From contig NZ_AONC01000006.1 of assembly GCF_000585215.1 (NCBI RefSeq), forward strand, positions 1 through 64,000: 64,000 bases of DNA, read 5' to 3'. Made by a program: the position numbers and the translations under genes. Below, in pieces: positions 39,556 to 50,900 of this stretch; the first letter of the stretch is position 1; every line of letters begins with the position of its first letter. This DNA comes from Imhoffiella purpurea (GTDB lineage: Bacteria > Pseudomonadota > Gammaproteobacteria > Chromatiales > Chromatiaceae). The notes under the pieces were generated by a model, which was not told where the DNA came from, made no database searches, and was given only the letters and a program-made list of their open reading frames with translations.

Positions 39556-42500
39556 CAAGGTTCCTCGATCGAAATGTTCATCCTCTCGGCCAGCTCGCCG
39601 ATGGCGGCGATACCCGCGGTGGAATCGAAGCTCTGGACGGCCTGGCGCACCGGGGCGAGCAATCCGGCCGGCAGCCGCTCGGAGAGGGTATCCAGTATGG
39701 GCTCGGAAGAAATGATATCGAAGTCTTCGAAGGCCGCGAGCGCATCGCGCAGCAGCTGGGCGGTGCGGCCGGGATCCGGATCCTCCCACGCCGAACCAGT
39801 GCCTGGCGTCTCTGGACCGGCAGGGTCCGAGGCGTCTGCGGCATAGGCGCCGATGGATGTCATGGCGGTCTCGAGCGCGTCTTTCAAGGCCCTGTAGTCG
39901 GCGGATCCAGCCGATCCGGACAGCGTCCGCTCGAGCCGCTCGGCGCAGTCGGCGACCCGGGGCAGTGCCAGCTGGTGGGCGCCGCCCTTGAGTTTGTGCA
40001 GATAGCGCCTGGCCTCTTCGCGTTCGAGCTTGGCCAGATGCGCCGGCGCGTTACGGTAGTCCTGGGCGAACTGGCGCAGATATCGGCGATAGACGGTCGG
40101 ATCGCGCCACAGCCTCAGTCCCTTGCCGACGGCCAGTCCGGGCAGGTCGCGTCCCTGTTCGTGCTGCGCTTCTCCGGTTTTCGTCCCCTTCTGCGTGCCA
40201 TCCATCTCGATGCCGGAGGCGGCCATTGCGTCCCGATCGGGACGAGCCCGGTCATTGCCGGTGAGATGCCGAATCAGTGCGATCGTCTTGGATACGTCGA
40301 AGGGTTTGGGGAGGAAGGCGTCCATGCCGGCCTCCAGCGCGGCCGTCTCCTGATTGTTCAGCGCCCCGGCGGTGAGCGCGATGATCGGCAGGTCCGAGAT
40401 GGCCTGCGTTCGGCGGATCAGGCGGGTAGCATCGTGTCCGTCCATGACGGGCATCTGGACGTCCATCAGCACCAGATCCACCGCGTTCGGGTGCGCGACG
40501 AGCCACTCCACCGCCTCGCGTCCGTTTTCGGCCATGAAGACTTGCGCGCCCGCGTCGGCGAAGATGCGTCTGGCGACCTCGCGATTGATGTCGCTGTCGT
40601 CCACGACCAGGAGGCGCAGACCGGAGAGCTGGCCCTCGGCCGTCTGTGGCGAGGGCCGCTCGGGCGATCGAACCCCCAGGCGCCGGCTGCGGGCCCGGAT
40701 GACCGCGTCGTAGAGCGGGGAGGGGGCGATCGGTCTGGCGAGCACGGCGTCGGCCGAGTCGGCGCCGGGCATCGCCAGGATGCGCTCGCGGCGGTGCGCG
40801 CTCGAGATGAACAGCAGCGGTTGTCTGGATCTGGGGAGTGCCTGGCGGATGGCGCTCGCGACGGCCAGTCCGTCCATGTCCGGCATGCGCCAGTCTAGAA
40901 GTACCAGGGCGTTGGGGCCCTGCAGGTCCGTGTCTTGGAGCACCATCTGCAGTGCGCGCTCGCCGGAGTCGACCTGCCGGCCCGTCCAGCCCAGTGCCGT
41001 GACGGTGGTCGCAAGCGCCTCGCGGACGAGGGCCTTGGCGTCGGCGACCAGGACCTTCATGCGCATTCCATGGTCGCGCCAGGGGTCGTCTCGGCGCTCC
41101 ATCAGATCCAGCTCCAGCTCGAACCAGAAGGTGCTGCCCTGGTCGGGCTCGCTCCTCACCCCGATGCGGCCTCCCATGAGATTCACCAGCCTGCGGCAAA
41201 TGGCCAGACCGAGGCCGGATCCGCCGAAACGGCGCGTCGTCGACGGATCCGCCTGCGAGAAGGGCCGGAAGAGTCTTTCCTGGGAGGCCATGTCGATGCC
41301 GATACCCGTGTCGATGACCGAGAATCTGAGTCCGACCCTGGTCTGGGTCTGCTCGAGAATCTGGATCCGCACCTCGACCATTCCGGATGCGGTGAACTTG
41401 ATGGCGTTGCTGGTGAGGTTGATCAAGACCTGCTCCAGCCGCAACGCGTCGCCGCGCAGGATCATATCGATGCAATCGGGCGGTGTGATGATCAGCTCCA
41501 GCGGCTTGTCGGCGGCGGTGGCGGTCATGATGGTCGCCAGATTGTCGAGGACGTCGCAGAGCCGGAAGGGGGCCTGCTCGATCTCGACGCCTCCCGACTC
41601 GATCCTGGAGAAGTCCAGGATGTCGTTGATGATGCCGAGCAGGGTCTGGCCGGACTTCTGGATCTTGCGCGCCAGATCCTGGGCGTCTTCGGGCAGGTTC
41701 TGCTGCTCGAGCATGTAGGCCAGTCCCAGGACCGCGTTCATCGGGGTGCGGATCTCGTGGCTCATGTTCGCCAGGAAGTCGCTCTTCGAGCGCGCCAGCC
41801 GCTCCGCCTGCTGTCGGGCCAGCTCCAGCTCGGCGGTGCGTTCGGCCACTCGCGCCTCGAGCGCGTCGCGGTGGCGTCGCAGTTCGTCCTCCATCGCTCG
41901 GCGCTCGGTGATGTCGCGGGTGATCTTGACCACGCCGCAGAGCGAGCCGCCGGCGTCGCGCGCGGCCGAGAGCGTTACCTCGGCATAGAATCTGGAGCCG
42001 TCCCTGCGGACCCGCCATCCCTCGTCGCAGCTGCGTCCCTCGGCGATCGCCTGCTCGAGCCGGTCGCGAGGGCGTCCGTCGGCGGTATCCTCGTTAGGGT
42101 AGAAGAGGGATGCCGGCTGACCGATGATCTCATCCGCCTCGTATCCCATGAGGTTGGCGGCCCCCTGGTTCCAGGTCGTCACCCTGCCCTGGGTGTCGAG
42201 CATGATGATGGCGTAGTCGCGGATGTTGTCCATCAGCAGACGCAACCGCTCCTCGCTCTCGCGCAGCGCCCGCTCGGAGGCGAGCCGCTGGGAGATGTCG
42301 CGCAGCATGATGGTGTAGATTTTCTCCTCGTTGCACCTGGCCCTGGAGCAGCTGGCCTCGAGCGGAAGGGTCCGGCCGTCCTTGTGCGTGCCCCGGAGGA
42401 CGATGTAGTGGCTTTCGTAGACCCGAGTGCCCGCTGGCTCGGGGGCCAGCTTGGCGGGGATGAGCTTGAGGCGGTGGAAGGCGTCGCCCGGCAGCAGAAC

Positions 42501-43052
42501 CCCGATGTGCTGGCCCAGGATCTCGCTCGCGTTGTATCCGAACGCGGTTTCCGCGCCCTTGTTGAAGATCTGGACGTAGCCCGTTTCCTGAACCACCAGG
42601 ATGGCGTCCAGGGTGCTGTCGAGGATGGCCCGGTACTGGACCTTGGTGACCAGGGTCTGACGCCGGTTGGCGGATTCCTTGAGTTCGCGCTCCAGTGCCG
42701 GACCCAGCCGCGCCAGGTTGTCCTTCATGAGGTAGTCGTTCGCCCCGCTGCGCATCGCCCGGAGTCCCACGTCGTCCATGAGGGTCCCCGAGACGAACAG
42801 GAAGGGTGTGTCTCGGTATTGCTGGCGCACCAGTTGGAGGGCGCGCAGACCTTCGAGCTCGGGCAGTTCGTAGTCCGAGACGATGACATCCCAGAAATAG
42901 CCCGCGTAGAGGATCTCGCGCAGCTCGCGCTCGTTCGTCACGCGCTGGTGTCTGACGGCGTATCCCGCCTCCGCGATCGCGTTCAGGAGCCGAATCTCGT
43001 CGTCCGAGGAGCTCTCGATCAGCAGCAGACGCAGCGGCTTGAGTGTGCTCAT
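39555..43052 (-). CDS. Hybrid sensor histidine kinase, REC-PAS-PAS-HisKA-HATPase-REC-REC-HPt
   Basis: A 1165-residue soluble hybrid kinase. Order: N-terminal receiver (about 1-125, aspartate in VSDYELPELEG), two PAS domains (about 150-275 and 280-400), HisKA with SHEIRTPMNAVLGL near residue 432, ATPase domain (about 540-660), receiver 2 (VLLDWRMPDMDG), receiver 3 (LVLMDVQMPVMDGHDATRL) and an HPt domain with the phosphotransfer histidine in LHKLKGGAHQLALP. The build is BarA/ArcB-like. The HPt probably passes phosphate to the HD-GYP regulator encoded immediately downstream. Confidence 0.92.
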   Translation of the reverse strand: MSTLKPLRLLLIESSSDDEIRLLNAIAEAGYAVRHQRVTNERELREILYAGYFWDVIVSDYELPELEGLRALQLVRQQYRDTPFLFVSGTLMDDVGLRAMRSGANDYLMKDNLARLGPALERELKESANRRQTLVTKVQYRAILDSTLDAILVVQETGYVQIFNKGAETAFGYNASEILGQHIGVLLPGDAFHRLKLIPAKLAPEPAGTRVYESHYIVLRGTHKDGRTLPLEASCSRARCNEEKIYTIMLRDISQRLASERALRESEERLRLLMDNIRDYAIIMLDTQGRVTTWNQGAANLMGYEADEIIGQPASLFYPNEDTADGRPRDRLEQAIAEGRSCDEGWRVRRDGSRFYAEVTLSAARDAGGSLCGVVKITRDITERRAMEDELRRHRDALEARVAERTAELELARQQAERLARSKSDFLANMSHEIRTPMNAVLGLAYMLEQQNLPEDAQDLARKIQKSGQTLLGIINDILDFSRIESGGVEIEQAPFRLCDVLDNLATIMTATAADKPLELIITPPDCIDMILRGDALRLEQVLINLTSNAIKFTASGMVEVRIQILEQTQTRVGLRFSVIDTGIGIDMASQERLFRPFSQADPSTTRRFGGSGLGLAICRRLVNLMGGRIGVRSEPDQGSTFWFELELDLMERRDDPWRDHGMRMKVLVADAKALVREALATTVTALGWTGRQVDSGERALQMVLQDTDLQGPNALVLLDWRMPDMDGLAVASAIRQALPRSRQPLLFISSAHRRERILAMPGADSADAVLARPIAPSPLYDAVIRARSRRLGVRSPERPSPQTAEGQLSGLRLLVVDDSDINREVARRIFADAGAQVFMAENGREAVEWLVAHPNAVDLVLMDVQMPVMDGHDATRLIRRTQAISDLPIIALTAGALNNQETAALEAGMDAFLPKPFDVSKTIALIRHLTGNDRARPDRDAMAASGIEMDGTQKGTKTGEAQHEQGRDLPGLAVGKGLRLWRDPTVYRRYLRQFAQDYRNAPAHLAKLEREEARRYLHKLKGGAHQLALPRVADCAERLERTLSGSAGSADYRALKDALETAMTSIGAYAADASDPAGPETPGTGSAWEDPDPGRTAQLLRDALAAFEDFDIISSEPILDTLSERLPAGLLAPVRQAVQSFDSTAGIAAIGELAERMNISIEEP

Positions 43053-43097
43053 GAAAATGTGGAGGCGATGAATGCGGTGTCCGGTGCGGTGCGATCC

Positions 43098-45305
43098 TCA
43101 GCCGTTGTCGGCCATCCATGTCTCGAAATCGGCGGATGGCAGCGGTCGGCCGAAGAGATATCCCTGGCCGTCCTGGCAGCCGTGCTCCATCAGACATCGT
43201 CTCTGTTCCTCGGTTTCCACGCCCTCGGCCGTGGTGCCGAGATTGAGCTGACGACCCAGCGCCACGACCAGATCGGCGATCCCGCTGTCGTTGGGGCGCC
43301 CGATCTCCTGGACGAAGGCGCGGTCGATCTTGAGCCGGTCGATGCCCAGCTGCTTGAGCACGCTCAGCGAGGAATACCCCGTACCGAAGTCGTCGAGCGC
43401 GATGGAAACGCCCATGCGCCGGATCTCGGCGATCTTGGCGGCCGTGGACTCCATATGGCCGATGGCGATCGATTCGGTCAGCTCCAGCTCGATCTGCTCG
43501 GGCGCGACCTGGTATTCGCGCAGCACGCGATCCAGCATGGAGATGAAGTCCGGCTCGCGGAACTGGGTCTGAGAGACGTTGACCGCCATTCGGAATCCCG
43601 ATTGCTTTCGGTCGTCGAGTCGCTTCAACTGCAGGCAGGCGGTCCTCAGAACCCATTCGCCGATGGGGATCATCAGCCCCGAATGCTCGGCCAGCGGAAT
43701 GAAGCGCTCGGGTGGGATGACCTGACCCTCCTTGGTCGTCCAGCGCAGCAGGGCCTCCGCCCCGACCACGCGTCCGGTCTCGAGTTCCACCTGGGGCTGG
43801 AAGGCGAGATGGAGCCGCTCGGCATAGAAGGCGGAGCGCAGGCTGGTGAGCAGGCGGATGCGGTCGCGTGCCGCCAGCGAGAGATCCTCGGTGAAGAGGG
43901 TGGCCCGGCCCCGGTTCAGGCGTTTGGCCTGTTTGAGCGCGATGCTGGCGTCCTTGAGCAGATCGGCGCCTCCGCGCGGCTCGGGACCGACGCGGATGAG
44001 ACTGGCGGTCGCCGAGATGCGGATGGACTTGTCCTGCAGATCGAAGGGGGTCGAGAAGACCTGTTCGATGGCGCGGCGATCGATCGCCTCGCTGGGGCCG
44101 AGCAGGGCGAATGCGTCGGCCGTGACACGGGCGATCAGGGTCGGCGGCTGGAAGACCTGCTCCAATCGGTAGGCGACCGCGCGCAGGACCCGGTCGCCGA
44201 AGTGGTGGTCGAGCGCCGCGTTGATCTCGGCGAAGTCGTCGAGGTCGACCAGGGCCAGCGTGGAGTCTCGATGAGCGTCCTTGCGATCGTCGATCAGCTG
44301 AATGAGCCGCGTGCGGTTGGGCAGGCGCAGCAAGGGATCGTAGTAGGCCGAATCCGTGAGCTGCTCATGCAGCAGCGCGTTCTCGAAGCCGACCGTCACG
44401 TTGGCGCAGAACACCTCGAGCAGGTTGCGGTTCACCCGCTCGAGCGGGAGATCGGCCGCCACGTGAGCCGCGATGCCCTGGGTGCCCTGCACATCGAAGT
44501 AGAGACAGGTCCGCGGCTCTAACACATGGGTCTTGAGCCTCAGGCAGCGCTCCAGCGCCTCGCGCACCTCGGTGTCGGGCAATGCATGGAGCGGGGACTG
44601 GATGAGATCCCGGTAGTGTCCGGCGGCCGCGATGAGCCAAGGCGATTCACCTCCAGCGGGGGAGGCAACGCATACCAGCCCTTCCGGGGCGATGTTCAGG
44701 AGCGCACAGAGCTGGGTGACCACGCCCTCGGCGAAGCAGTGCAGTGCCCTGCGCTTGGCCAGTCCGAGGCTTGCCGAGACGATGAGCTCCAGGCCGCGCC
44801 GGCCCATTTCGAGCTGGTGGATCTGGCGATAGGAGCGGATGGCGACGGTCAGGCTGGTGAACAGCCGTACCCGGGTCAGCTCGGACTTGGTCTTGTAGTC
44901 GTTGATGTCGTAGGCGCGAATGGCATCGATCTCGGGGGCATAGCCGGGCTGTCCGGTGCGCAGGATGATGCGCACCGCCCGCTGGGCAAGCTCCTCCCGA
45001 ATCCGGTGGACCAGTTCGAGCCCGGCGCCCTCCGACTCCATGACCACGTCGAGCAGCACCACGGCGATGTCCTGGGTCTCGGCCAGGATGTCGTAGGCCT
45101 GCTGTGCCGAATAGGCGTGGAGAAAGACGAGCGAGCGATCGTCGATGATCAGATCGCGGAGGGCCAGCTCGGTGGCCTCGTGGACATCCGCCTCGTCGTC
45201 GACGATGAGGATGCGCCAGACGTCCCTGGGTTGGTCGCGCCCCTCGGGCCGATCCTCGATGAGGAAGAGCGCGTCCTCGTCATCCGGACTCGAGGCGGGA
45301 TTCAT
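43098..45305 (-). CDS. REC-DUF3369-(degenerate GGDEF)-EAL response regulator
   Basis: A 735-residue protein. The receiver domain (about 30-160) has ILIVDDEADVHE and VVLLDVVMESEG. The DUF3369 sensor-like domain (about 170-310) and then a GGDEF domain follow; the GGDEF site reads VTADAFALLG, so it is inactive as a cyclase. The EAL domain (about 480-735) keeps EALLRW, DDFGTGYSS and EGVET and should be an active phosphodiesterase. REC-DUF3369 proteins are a known class of c-di-GMP phosphodiesterases. It is 45 bases upstream of the hybrid kinase gene on the same strand, so the three minus-strand genes form one operon. Confidence 0.9.
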   Translation of the reverse strand: MNPASSPDDEDALFLIEDRPEGRDQPRDVWRILIVDDEADVHEATELALRDLIIDDRSLVFLHAYSAQQAYDILAETQDIAVVLLDVVMESEGAGLELVHRIREELAQRAVRIILRTGQPGYAPEIDAIRAYDINDYKTKSELTRVRLFTSLTVAIRSYRQIHQLEMGRRGLELIVSASLGLAKRRALHCFAEGVVTQLCALLNIAPEGLVCVASPAGGESPWLIAAAGHYRDLIQSPLHALPDTEVREALERCLRLKTHVLEPRTCLYFDVQGTQGIAAHVAADLPLERVNRNLLEVFCANVTVGFENALLHEQLTDSAYYDPLLRLPNRTRLIQLIDDRKDAHRDSTLALVDLDDFAEINAALDHHFGDRVLRAVAYRLEQVFQPPTLIARVTADAFALLGPSEAIDRRAIEQVFSTPFDLQDKSIRISATASLIRVGPEPRGGADLLKDASIALKQAKRLNRGRATLFTEDLSLAARDRIRLLTSLRSAFYAERLHLAFQPQVELETGRVVGAEALLRWTTKEGQVIPPERFIPLAEHSGLMIPIGEWVLRTACLQLKRLDDRKQSGFRMAVNVSQTQFREPDFISMLDRVLREYQVAPEQIELELTESIAIGHMESTAAKIAEIRRMGVSIALDDFGTGYSSLSVLKQLGIDRLKIDRAFVQEIGRPNDSGIADLVVALGRQLNLGTTAEGVETEEQRRCLMEHGCQDGQGYLFGRPLPSADFETWMADNG

Positions 45306-45791
45306 GAGGCTCCCCAACCCGATCTCGTCCGATGTCGCGGGTCGGCAGCCTGCCGGCGTCCATCGAGCGGCCATGCATGCCCTGCGCGCCATCCATCCTG
45401 CGAATGCCATCTGCCCTGTGGGCTGAGAGTACCTGCGTTCATGGGTCCGTTCTCGCCCGGGGATGGCTGTACTTTCTGCTCCGACCATCTGATCGTTTCG
45501 CTGAAGGTCTCACGATGTCGAGCGCGGACGCAAGATGCGCCGCATCGAATTGAGAGCCAAGTCTCAGACATCATGATCCACCTCTTGCATGATTACCTAC
45601 CTTGGCCGAAGAACTCTCAACCCTGGTGTATCGGCCGGATTCCCGCCATCTTTAAAATATCTTCAAGACGCCCCCGTCGAGGTGCGCATCAAGGTATCGG
45701 TCGCGTTCGGAAGCGTCGGTATGCGCGGGTTTTCGAAGGGGATCCCCGCACCTTTCCTCAGTCCGCTTCCAATTGGATCGGCGGCTCGCTC
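45306..45791. other. Intergenic region without a supported gene
   Basis: This stretch of 486 bases lies between recD and the REC-DUF3369-EAL gene, both on the minus strand. Short frames on the plus strand have no recognisable motif or ribosome binding site. It probably contains the promoter of the three-gene signalling operon to the left. At the right end a seven-base stem (45780-45786 with 45801-45807) spans the recD stop codon, without a T-run. Confidence 0.4.
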
Positions 45792-47978
45792 TCATTCACC
45801 AGCCGCCGGTGTCAGGGATAGGCCGCTGACGCGCTCGACGCCTCGGCTCAGGGCATCCGCCAGGACCTGAGGCTCCTGATAGAGCAGGGTGAACCTCTCA
45901 CGGGCGCGCGTGATGCCGGTGTAGAGCAGCTCGCGGGTCAGCACCGGATTGGGCGCGTCCGGCAGCACCAGTGCGGTATGGACGAACTCGGAACCCTGGG
46001 ATTTGTGTACCGTCATGGCGAGCACGGTCTCGACCGATGCGAGCCGGCTGGGCAGGATCCAGCGGATTGCGCCGCTTCCGTCGCCGCTCGGGAAGGCGAC
46101 GCGCAGGACGCGCCGAACGCCGCCGTCGGACTGGCGCACCGGGACCTCGAGCGCGATGCCGATGTCCCCGTTCATCAGCCGCAGCCCGTAATCGTTGCGG
46201 GTGACCATCACCGGCCGGCCCGCGAACCAGCCCTCGGTGGTGCCGCCGAGCCTCGGCGAAGGACCGGCGTGTGGCCGCAGCAGCGGCTCGGGTCCGGCGC
46301 TCAGCACGCCGATCAGCCGCCGGTTGAGCCCCTCGACGCCCCAGGCGCCCCGGCGCAGCGCTGTCAGCAGCTGGAAGCGGCCATGGGCCTCCAGAACGGC
46401 GGCGGCCCAGGCATCCAGCGCCTCTCGGCTCGCCCGCTCCCCCGGATCGTCATCCCGCATCCGCCGCAGATAATCGGCATAGCCGTCCCGCGCCAGACGA
46501 TCGAAGTCCGCGTCCTCCGCATCCCTCAGCCGAATGGCCTCGATGCGCCCGAGCGGACCGTCGGCTTCGGGCTGCCGACGCGCGAACAGTGCGTCGAGCG
46601 CCGACAGCCGCTCGGCGGCCGATCTCCTGTCTGGCAGGCTGGTGTTGACCAGCTCGGCCAGTGCGCCGATCCCTCCCTCGGGGCTGAAGCGGTAGCTGCG
46701 GCGCAGCATGACGATGGCCTGGTCGAGCGGCCGACCATCGGGGTCGAGATGGATCGATGGAATCGGGTGGCCGGTGACGTCACGCAGCCAGTCGGCGGTC
46801 TCCGGACGATAGTGCGCCTCGCGCGCCCGCTGACAGAGATCGCCGAGCACGGCGCCGGCCTCGACCGAGGCCAGCTGGTCCTTATCGCCGAGCAGGACGA
46901 GACGGGTCTCGGGGCGCAGCGCCGCGAGCAGGGCGGCCATCATCTCGACATCGACCATGGATGCCTCGTCGACCACCACCAGATCGGCTGGGAGCGGATT
47001 GCCGGCGTGATGGCGGAAGTGCCGGCTGTCCGGAACCGGCCCGAGCAGGCGGTGCAGCGTGGTCACCTGGGTCGGGATCTCGGCGCGGATGCGCTCGCCC
47101 TCCGAGAGCGCATCGAGCGGCAGACCGGCCACCTGGCCGGCGATGGAGGCGTTCAGCCGCGCGGCGGCCTTGCCGGTGGGCGCGGCGAGGCGGATGCGCA
47201 GCGGCGTCTCGCCGCGCCCCATCGCCAGCCCCTGGAGCAGCGCCAGCAGACGCACCACGGTGGTGGTCTTGCCCGTCCCCGGTCCGCCGGTGATGACGGC
47301 GAATGTATTGCGCGCGGCCAGTGCGCAGGCGATCTTCTGCCAGGGGTCGAGCCGGGCGCCGGACTCGGCGGGGAACAGCCGGTCCAGCAGATCCCTGACC
47401 CGGTCCAGGGGCAGATCCACGACCGTCGCGAGACGCCGCTCGATTCCGGAGCGGATCCGTTGCTCGTCCAGCCAGTAGCGGCGCAGATAGAGCAGGGGCC
47501 GATCCGGCGTGCCCTGCAGAACCAGGGGTGGGGGTTCGTCCATGTCCCCCGTTTCGTCCGTCTGGAGCGGGTCGGGCATGTACTGGATCGCCGGGCTGGC
47601 CGAGAGCCGGGCCAACCAGTCCCGGATCCGCAGCGTCGCCAGCAGTCCCGAGAGGGCGCGGCGGGCCTCGCCGGCCTCCACCGAGTCGGTGCGCGGTCCG
47701 CCGAGCACCAGGTCGGGCCGCTGCAGGGTGCCCACCAGATCGAGGCACACATGACCGTGCGCGTTGCGCTCGCTGGTCAGGGCGACCGCGAGCAGCACGG
47801 CCGGATCCGTCTCGCCGCCCCGGTCGTGGACGAATCGGGCCAGCGCCAGGTCGAGCGCGCGCATGCCGCCGGCGTCCACCCAGGTCTCGAGGCGCTCGAA
47901 GAGATCCTCCGCGTTCATGACCCCGTCCCTTTCGGCGTTCCCGCCCTCGCGGTCTAATGTCTCCTTATCGGTCTGCAT
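45792..47978 (-). CDS. recD: Exodeoxyribonuclease V alpha subunit (RecD helicase)
   Basis: A 728-residue superfamily 1 helicase. The Walker A motif is in ITGGPGTGKTTTVVRLLALL (near residue 240), Walker B in LVVVDEASMVD, and later motifs include LGDKDQLASVEAGAVLGDL and the C-terminal TVHKSQGSEF and YTGITRARE. This is the full set for RecD of the RecBCD enzyme. An N-terminal extension of about 20 residues is present; an ATG further in would remove it. It overlaps the end of recB by 14 bases. Confidence 0.95.
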   Translation of the reverse strand: MQTDKETLDREGGNAERDGVMNAEDLFERLETWVDAGGMRALDLALARFVHDRGGETDPAVLLAVALTSERNAHGHVCLDLVGTLQRPDLVLGGPRTDSVEAGEARRALSGLLATLRIRDWLARLSASPAIQYMPDPLQTDETGDMDEPPPLVLQGTPDRPLLYLRRYWLDEQRIRSGIERRLATVVDLPLDRVRDLLDRLFPAESGARLDPWQKIACALAARNTFAVITGGPGTGKTTTVVRLLALLQGLAMGRGETPLRIRLAAPTGKAAARLNASIAGQVAGLPLDALSEGERIRAEIPTQVTTLHRLLGPVPDSRHFRHHAGNPLPADLVVVDEASMVDVEMMAALLAALRPETRLVLLGDKDQLASVEAGAVLGDLCQRAREAHYRPETADWLRDVTGHPIPSIHLDPDGRPLDQAIVMLRRSYRFSPEGGIGALAELVNTSLPDRRSAAERLSALDALFARRQPEADGPLGRIEAIRLRDAEDADFDRLARDGYADYLRRMRDDDPGERASREALDAWAAAVLEAHGRFQLLTALRRGAWGVEGLNRRLIGVLSAGPEPLLRPHAGPSPRLGGTTEGWFAGRPVMVTRNDYGLRLMNGDIGIALEVPVRQSDGGVRRVLRVAFPSGDGSGAIRWILPSRLASVETVLAMTVHKSQGSEFVHTALVLPDAPNPVLTRELLYTGITRARERFTLLYQEPQVLADALSRGVERVSGLSLTPAAGE

Positions 47979-50900
47979 CGCTGCCCCCTTCGGTTGCCCG
48001 GCCCCCGGCGAAGAGCGCGTCCAGCGTCTCGATCGCCTCGCGGCCGGGGCGGTCCATGTAGAGCCCCTGACTGGGGTTCTCGGTGCCGCGCAGGAAGACG
48101 TAGATGGCCCCGCCGACGTGGCGCTCGTAGTCGTAGCCCGGCAGCCGCGCCTTCAGCTGGCGGTGCAGGGCCAGCAGATAGAGCAGGTACTGGAGGTCGT
48201 AGCGCTCCTCGAGGATGGCCGCGCGCATGGCCTCGGTGCCGTAGTCCGCGTCGGTGTCGCCCAGCTTGTTCGACTTCCAGTCCGCCAGGTAGTAGCGCCC
48301 ACGGTGCTCGAAGACCAGATCGACGAATCCCTTGAGCATGCCGTTCAGCCGATGCGGCGCCAGGGCGGGACGGGGAATCCCGGGATGGATGTGGTCGAGC
48401 GCCAGACGGTCGATGCGCCGGGTATCCACGCCCAGGCTCGGCAGCCAGAACTCCATCTCGACCTGCATCCGCTCGGGTTCCAGGTCGCGCAGGGCCAGTT
48501 CGGGCGGATCGGCCGGATCTGGGGCCAGATCCCGCAGCCTCCAGGTGCGTCCGAGCAGGTCGCTCAGCCAGGCGTCGAGCGGGTCGATCCAGCGTTCCAG
48601 GTCGCGCAGATTGCAGCGTCGGCCGAGCATCTCGCGGCGCAGCGCGTCCGATTCGGCCGCCGCGGCATAGCCCCTGAGGAGGCGTCCGTCCGCCGTCCGG
48701 GCGCGCTGGTCCGCGGCCCATTCGAGGATACCGTGGAGGAAGGTTCCGTAGCGTCCGCCCGCCGGGAGGTCGTGCAGCCGGCCGCGCGAGGGTCCGGTCT
48801 CGGCCGGGTCCCGCGTGGGGGCGGCCGGTCCGCTCGCGTTCGCGGATTCCTCCTGCGCGGTCTCCTGCTCGGCGGTCTCGGCCGAGAGCGTCGGGTCCGA
48901 TCCCGTCTCGGCCCCGGCGCCGCGTCTCAGCGCCGAATAGCTGGCGATCCACCAGGGCTGGAGCCGGATCTCGGGGGCCGGTCTGGCCCGGTCCAGCGTC
49001 CGGACGTCCTCGGGCTGCAGGGGGATGGCGAGCGCCGTCGGGACCGGCTCGATGCGGATGTCCTTGCACTTGCCTTTCAATTCTCCCAGCGCCTCCCAGA
49101 CCGCCTGCGGATCCTCGAAGACGGCCCCGCCGCCGAGCAGGTGTCCGATCGCCGACTTCTCCAGCTGGGGCCGTCTGGAGCGTCCGCTCTTGAGCGGGGC
49201 GATGCCGGCCCAGATCGCGTGGCGGGCGCGGGTGAAGGCGACGTAGAGCAGACGCATGTCCTCGCTCAGACGCGCCTCGTCGGCCGCCTGCCATGCCTCG
49301 GCGAATCCGCTCTTGGCGGCGATCTCCAGATAGGTCTGGCCATCATGGCGGTAGGGCACCTGATGCCGCCTGCCGTCCACCTCCTTCCAGCCGCAGATGA
49401 AGGGCAGCAGCACCAGCGGGTACTCGAGCCCCTTGGATTTATGGATGGTGACGACCTGGATCAGCTCGGCGTCGCTCTCCAGGCGCAGGATCTGTTCGCT
49501 GTCCGAGGACCCGAGCTGCTCGGCGAGATGGCGGATCAGGGCCTGCTCGCCGTCGATCGCCGTGGCCGCCGACTGGAGCCATTCGGCCAGATGCAGCAGA
49601 TTGGTGAGGATGCGCTCGCCGTCGGCGCGTCCGACCAGGCGGGCCGGCAGGTCCAGGTCCTGCATCAGACGGTGGAGCATGGCGAGCACGCCCTGGCGGC
49701 GCCAGATACGCTGGTAGAGACCGAAACGCTCGACCTGCTCCTCCCATTCGAGCTCGTCGTCCTGGAGTCGCGCCAGCTCGGCGAGCGGGACCGCGAGGGT
49801 GTTGGTGCCGAGCGCGGCTCGCACCAGCCCCTCGTCCCCGGGCGCGGCGCAGGCGCGCAGCCAGTGCAGAAGGTCGGCCGCCTCACGGGTCTCGAGCACC
49901 GAGTCGCGGTCGGAGAGATAGACGCTCGGCACCTGGCGCTCGGCCAGCGCCTCGCGCATCAGGGCCGCCTCCTGGCCGGTGCGGACCAGGATGGCGATGT
50001 CCCTGGGTCTCAGCGGCTCGAATCCGCCCTCACCGGCGAAACCTGCCTGGCCCCGGCGCGCCGCGCTCAGCCAGTCGACGATCCGGGTCGCCGCGGTCTC
50101 GGCCATCGTCCGGCGATAGGTCTCCGGCGAGACCGGGTCCTCGCCCGCGTCCAGGGTCCAGAAGGTGAGCGCGGGAGGCTCCGACCCATCCAGCCTGAGA
50201 CGCTCCGGGCGGCCCTTGGCCAGGACCGGCTCGAAGGGGATGGGGTTTTCGCCGGTCTCGTTCCTGAAGCGAAAGGCGCCCCGATCCCAGCTCTTTTCGG
50301 CATGTTTGAAGAGTTGGTTGCAGGCAGCGACCAGCGGCTTGGTGGCGCGGTAGTTGGTGTCCAGGCTGTCGTGGCGACCCTCGGTGGCCGAGCGGGCCGC
50401 CAGATAGGCGTGGATGTCGGCCCCGCGGAAGCCGTAGATGGCCTGCTTGGGATCTCCGATCATCACCAGTGCGCTGCCTGGATGGGGCTTGGCGACCCGA
50501 TAGATGCGGTCGAAGATGCGGTACTGGATGGGGTCCGTGTCCTGGAACTCGTCGATGAGCGCCACCGGGAACTGGCGGCGGATGGTCTCCGCCAGGTGGG
50601 CCGCACGGTCGCCGCCGAGGTCCGGGTCCAGGGCGGAGTCGAGCTGGCGCAGCAGGTCGTCGAACCCCATCTCGGCGCGGCGCCGCAGGCGTCGGTCCAG
50701 CTCGCGGCGCACCCAGGCCGCGGCGTGCGCGAGCAGACAGGGCTTCAGCGGCGGTTCGGGCGGGTCCGGCGGGACCGGGCGCGCGCCGTCGGCCGCCGTC
50801 CAGTCGGCGATCGCCTGAAAGGCAGCATGCACGGGTTCGGTGCGAACCTTGGCGGTCTTCTTGAAGGAGAAGGCGCCCTGGGCGAAGTTCTTGAGCTTGC

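Noticed and set aside
40935-44522. Plus-strand frame of nearly 1200 codons opposite the hybrid kinase and DUF3369 genes
   Set aside because: Antisense shadow with a biased composition; both minus-strand genes have complete domain signatures.
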